From Desulfobulbaceae bacterium (lineage in GTDB: Bacteria > Desulfobacterota > Desulfobulbia > Desulfobulbales > Desulfobulbaceae), in NCBI GenBank assembly GCA_026990725.1, contig JALXCX010000327.1, positions 1 to 15,409 on the forward strand: a stretch of DNA of 15,409 bases, in the 5' to 3' direction. Both the position numbers and the translations under genes were made by a program. Positions 14,144 to 15,409 of the stretch are shown here, piece by piece (positions within the stretch are counted from its first letter, which is position 1; the number at the start of each line of letters is the position of its first letter). The notes beneath the pieces are model-generated. The model saw nothing but the letters and a program-made list of their open reading frames with translations, was not told where the DNA came from and did no database searches.

Positions 14144-14875
14144 ATGCGCTGCTTTTTTTATGACCCTGCCACTGTCACCGGCAAGACACTCCGTATTACC
14201 GGCCAGCAATCCCGCCATATTGCATCCGTTCTCCGCCTGACTGCACAAACCAGACTCACACTCTATGACGGTTGCGGAGAAATCATTACGGGGGAGATCG
14301 TTCATGTTTCTCCAGAAAAGACAACCGTTCAAATTCTTTCCCGGGCTACGGCCCCACAGGTCACATCACCGCTTATTTTGGCCCAGGCCCTGCTCAAAGG
14401 GAAAAAAATGGATTTTCTCCTCCAGAAGGCAACAGAGCTTGGAGTTGACGTTTTTATCCCCATTCACACCAGGTACTGTGAAAAAAAAATACATGCACTT
14501 GAGCGCCAAAAAAGACGCTGGCAACGCATTATTCTTGAAGCATGCAAACAATGCCACAGGCCGGTGCCAATGCGTATTGAACAGCCTGTAGAACTTACAC
14601 AACTCTCAATTCCCGACTGTTCAAACCTGATAATGCCCTGGGAAGATGAAACCAGCCAGCCACTAACCGCGCAATTAATCAGCCCCCAATTCCCCACCCT
14701 GCTCCTTATCGGGCCAGAAGGCGGCTTTCACCCTGATGAGATTCATTTTGCCAGCAACGCCGGTTTTACCACAGTCTCACTCGGCCCCAGAATTTTACGG
14801 GCTGAAACAGCTGCACTTACCGCAACATCCATAATCCAGTACATACACCGCAACCTTGATCCAGCCCCCAGGTAA
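14144..14875 (+). CDS. rsmE: 16S rRNA (uracil1498-N3)-methyltransferase RsmE
   Basis: This 243-residue SPOUT-class enzyme methylates N3 of U1498 in 16S rRNA using SAM. The N-terminal PUA-like domain (about 1-70) includes RHIASVLRL. The catalytic domain has ALLKGKKMDFLLQKATELGV, then the knot motifs GPEGGF (190-195) and LGPRILRAETA (213-223), which form the SAM site. Length is normal. No Shine-Dalgarno is visible before the ATG at 14144, yet the family N terminus (MRCFFYDP) fits this start. dtd follows 65 bases downstream and is probably in the same transcript. Confidence 0.94.
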   Translation: MRCFFYDPATVTGKTLRITGQQSRHIASVLRLTAQTRLTLYDGCGEIITGEIVHVSPEKTTVQILSRATAPQVTSPLILAQALLKGKKMDFLLQKATELGVDVFIPIHTRYCEKKIHALERQKRRWQRIILEACKQCHRPVPMRIEQPVELTQLSIPDCSNLIMPWEDETSQPLTAQLISPQFPTLLLIGPEGGFHPDEIHFASNAGFTTVSLGPRILRAETAALTATSIIQYIHRNLDPAPR

Positions 14876-14940
14876 CTCCTGTCCTTTTGGGTCTCCGATT
14901 CCTTTGTTTTCCCTGCTGGACATGCTAAGGTAGATACATT

Positions 14941-15390
14941 ATGAGAGCTGTTATTCAACGAGTTTCTTCTGCCGAGGTAGAGGTCGACGGTCGGCTCACC
15001 GGAAAAATCGATGCCGGAGTACTGGTTCTTCTTGGTGTTCACAGAGACGACAACGAGCAAGACGTCTCCTGGCTTGCTGATAAAATCGTTCATCTGAGAA
15101 TCTTTGAAGACTCTGCAGGAAAAATGAATCTTTCACTCCTTGATACCGGAGGTTCCATGCTGCTCGTCTCCCAATTCACCCTGCTCGGAGACTGTCGTAA
15201 AGGGCGGAGACCCTCCTGGTCGCAGGCCGCTCCACCAGAGCTTGCCAACAGCCTTTATCAACATTTCATAACCGATGTTACCCGGTTTAATGTTTCATGT
15301 GAAACAGGAACATTTCAAGCCATGATGGATGTCTCCCTTGTCAATACCGGCCCGGTAACAATGCTGCTTGATTCCCATAAACAATTTTAA
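14941..15390 (+). CDS. dtd: D-aminoacyl-tRNA deacylase
   Basis: This 149-residue DTD1-family proofreading enzyme hydrolyses D-aminoacyl (and glycyl mis-charged) tRNAs. It starts MRAVIQRVSSAEVEVDG. The active-site SQFTL is at 77-81 and the cross-subunit NTGPVT at 135-140, where the Gly-Pro pair enforces chirality. DGRLTGKIDAGVLVLLGV and LNLSL-like segments match the family. It is full length. AAGG (14927-14930) lies 10 bases before the ATG. Confidence 0.96.
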   Translation: MRAVIQRVSSAEVEVDGRLTGKIDAGVLVLLGVHRDDNEQDVSWLADKIVHLRIFEDSAGKMNLSLLDTGGSMLLVSQFTLLGDCRKGRRPSWSQAAPPELANSLYQHFITDVTRFNVSCETGTFQAMMDVSLVNTGPVTMLLDSHKQF

Positions 15391-15409
15391 TTCTTTTTTC
15401 TTACCTACC

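Overview
The window looks like chromosomal DNA of a Gram-negative sulfate-reducer-type bacterium of the Desulfobacterota, most likely near Desulfobulbales. This is inferred from a selenocysteine-encoding peptide with its radical SAM maturase, a helix-turn-helix protein with a Cys/Trp 'two-CW' tail, roughly 50% GC, and the style of the RecA and hybrid-kinase proteins. No rRNA, tRNA or CRISPR array was seen.

Layout. Bases 1-283 hold a tiny transposon scar and a probable promoter. Bases 284-1370 encode a stand-alone glycogen-binding-type (CBM48) protein and a PhzF-family enzyme, converging on dgkA (minus strand, 1383-1748). A small HTH/two-CW regulator follows (1917-2288). Bases 2405-8016 are a co-directional housekeeping run: mnmA and mtaB (tRNA thiolation and methylthiolation), cinA, recA and folA. 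Between cinA and recA sits a 153-bp palindromic insertion with GTAAC/GTTAC ends and a near-perfect 8-bp target duplication. On the minus strand, a hybrid histidine kinase (8782-10953) is followed 17 bases later by a periplasmic solute-binding protein (8000-8764). The latter ends tail to tail with folA and overlaps it by 17 bases.

The main discovery is at 11221-13411. A gene at 11326-11727 is broken by two in-frame UGA codons and so is invisible to ordinary ORF calling. Both UGAs lie in the same context, Gly-Ser-Gly-UGA-Gly. Each is followed, 11 or 14 bases later, by a perfect 6-bp hairpin with a 5-base loop, as expected of a bacterial SECIS element. The first has loop AGGTA, with its GG at the same distance from the UGA as in E. 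coli fdhF. I read it as a 133-residue exported selenopeptide precursor (SbtA type) with two selenocysteines. It is followed by an intrinsic terminator and then by its radical SAM/SPASM maturase (SbtM type, 11846-13411), which carries an N-terminal PqqD/RRE-like segment. A second signal-peptide-bearing, Ala/Lys/Asp/Thr-rich repeat protein (13695-14012) resembles the SbtA tail but has no Sec/Cys core.

The window closes with rsmE (16S rRNA m3U1498 methyltransferase) and dtd (D-aminoacyl-tRNA deacylase). Genes for selenocysteine insertion (selA, selB, selC, selD) are not in this window and are predicted elsewhere in the genome.
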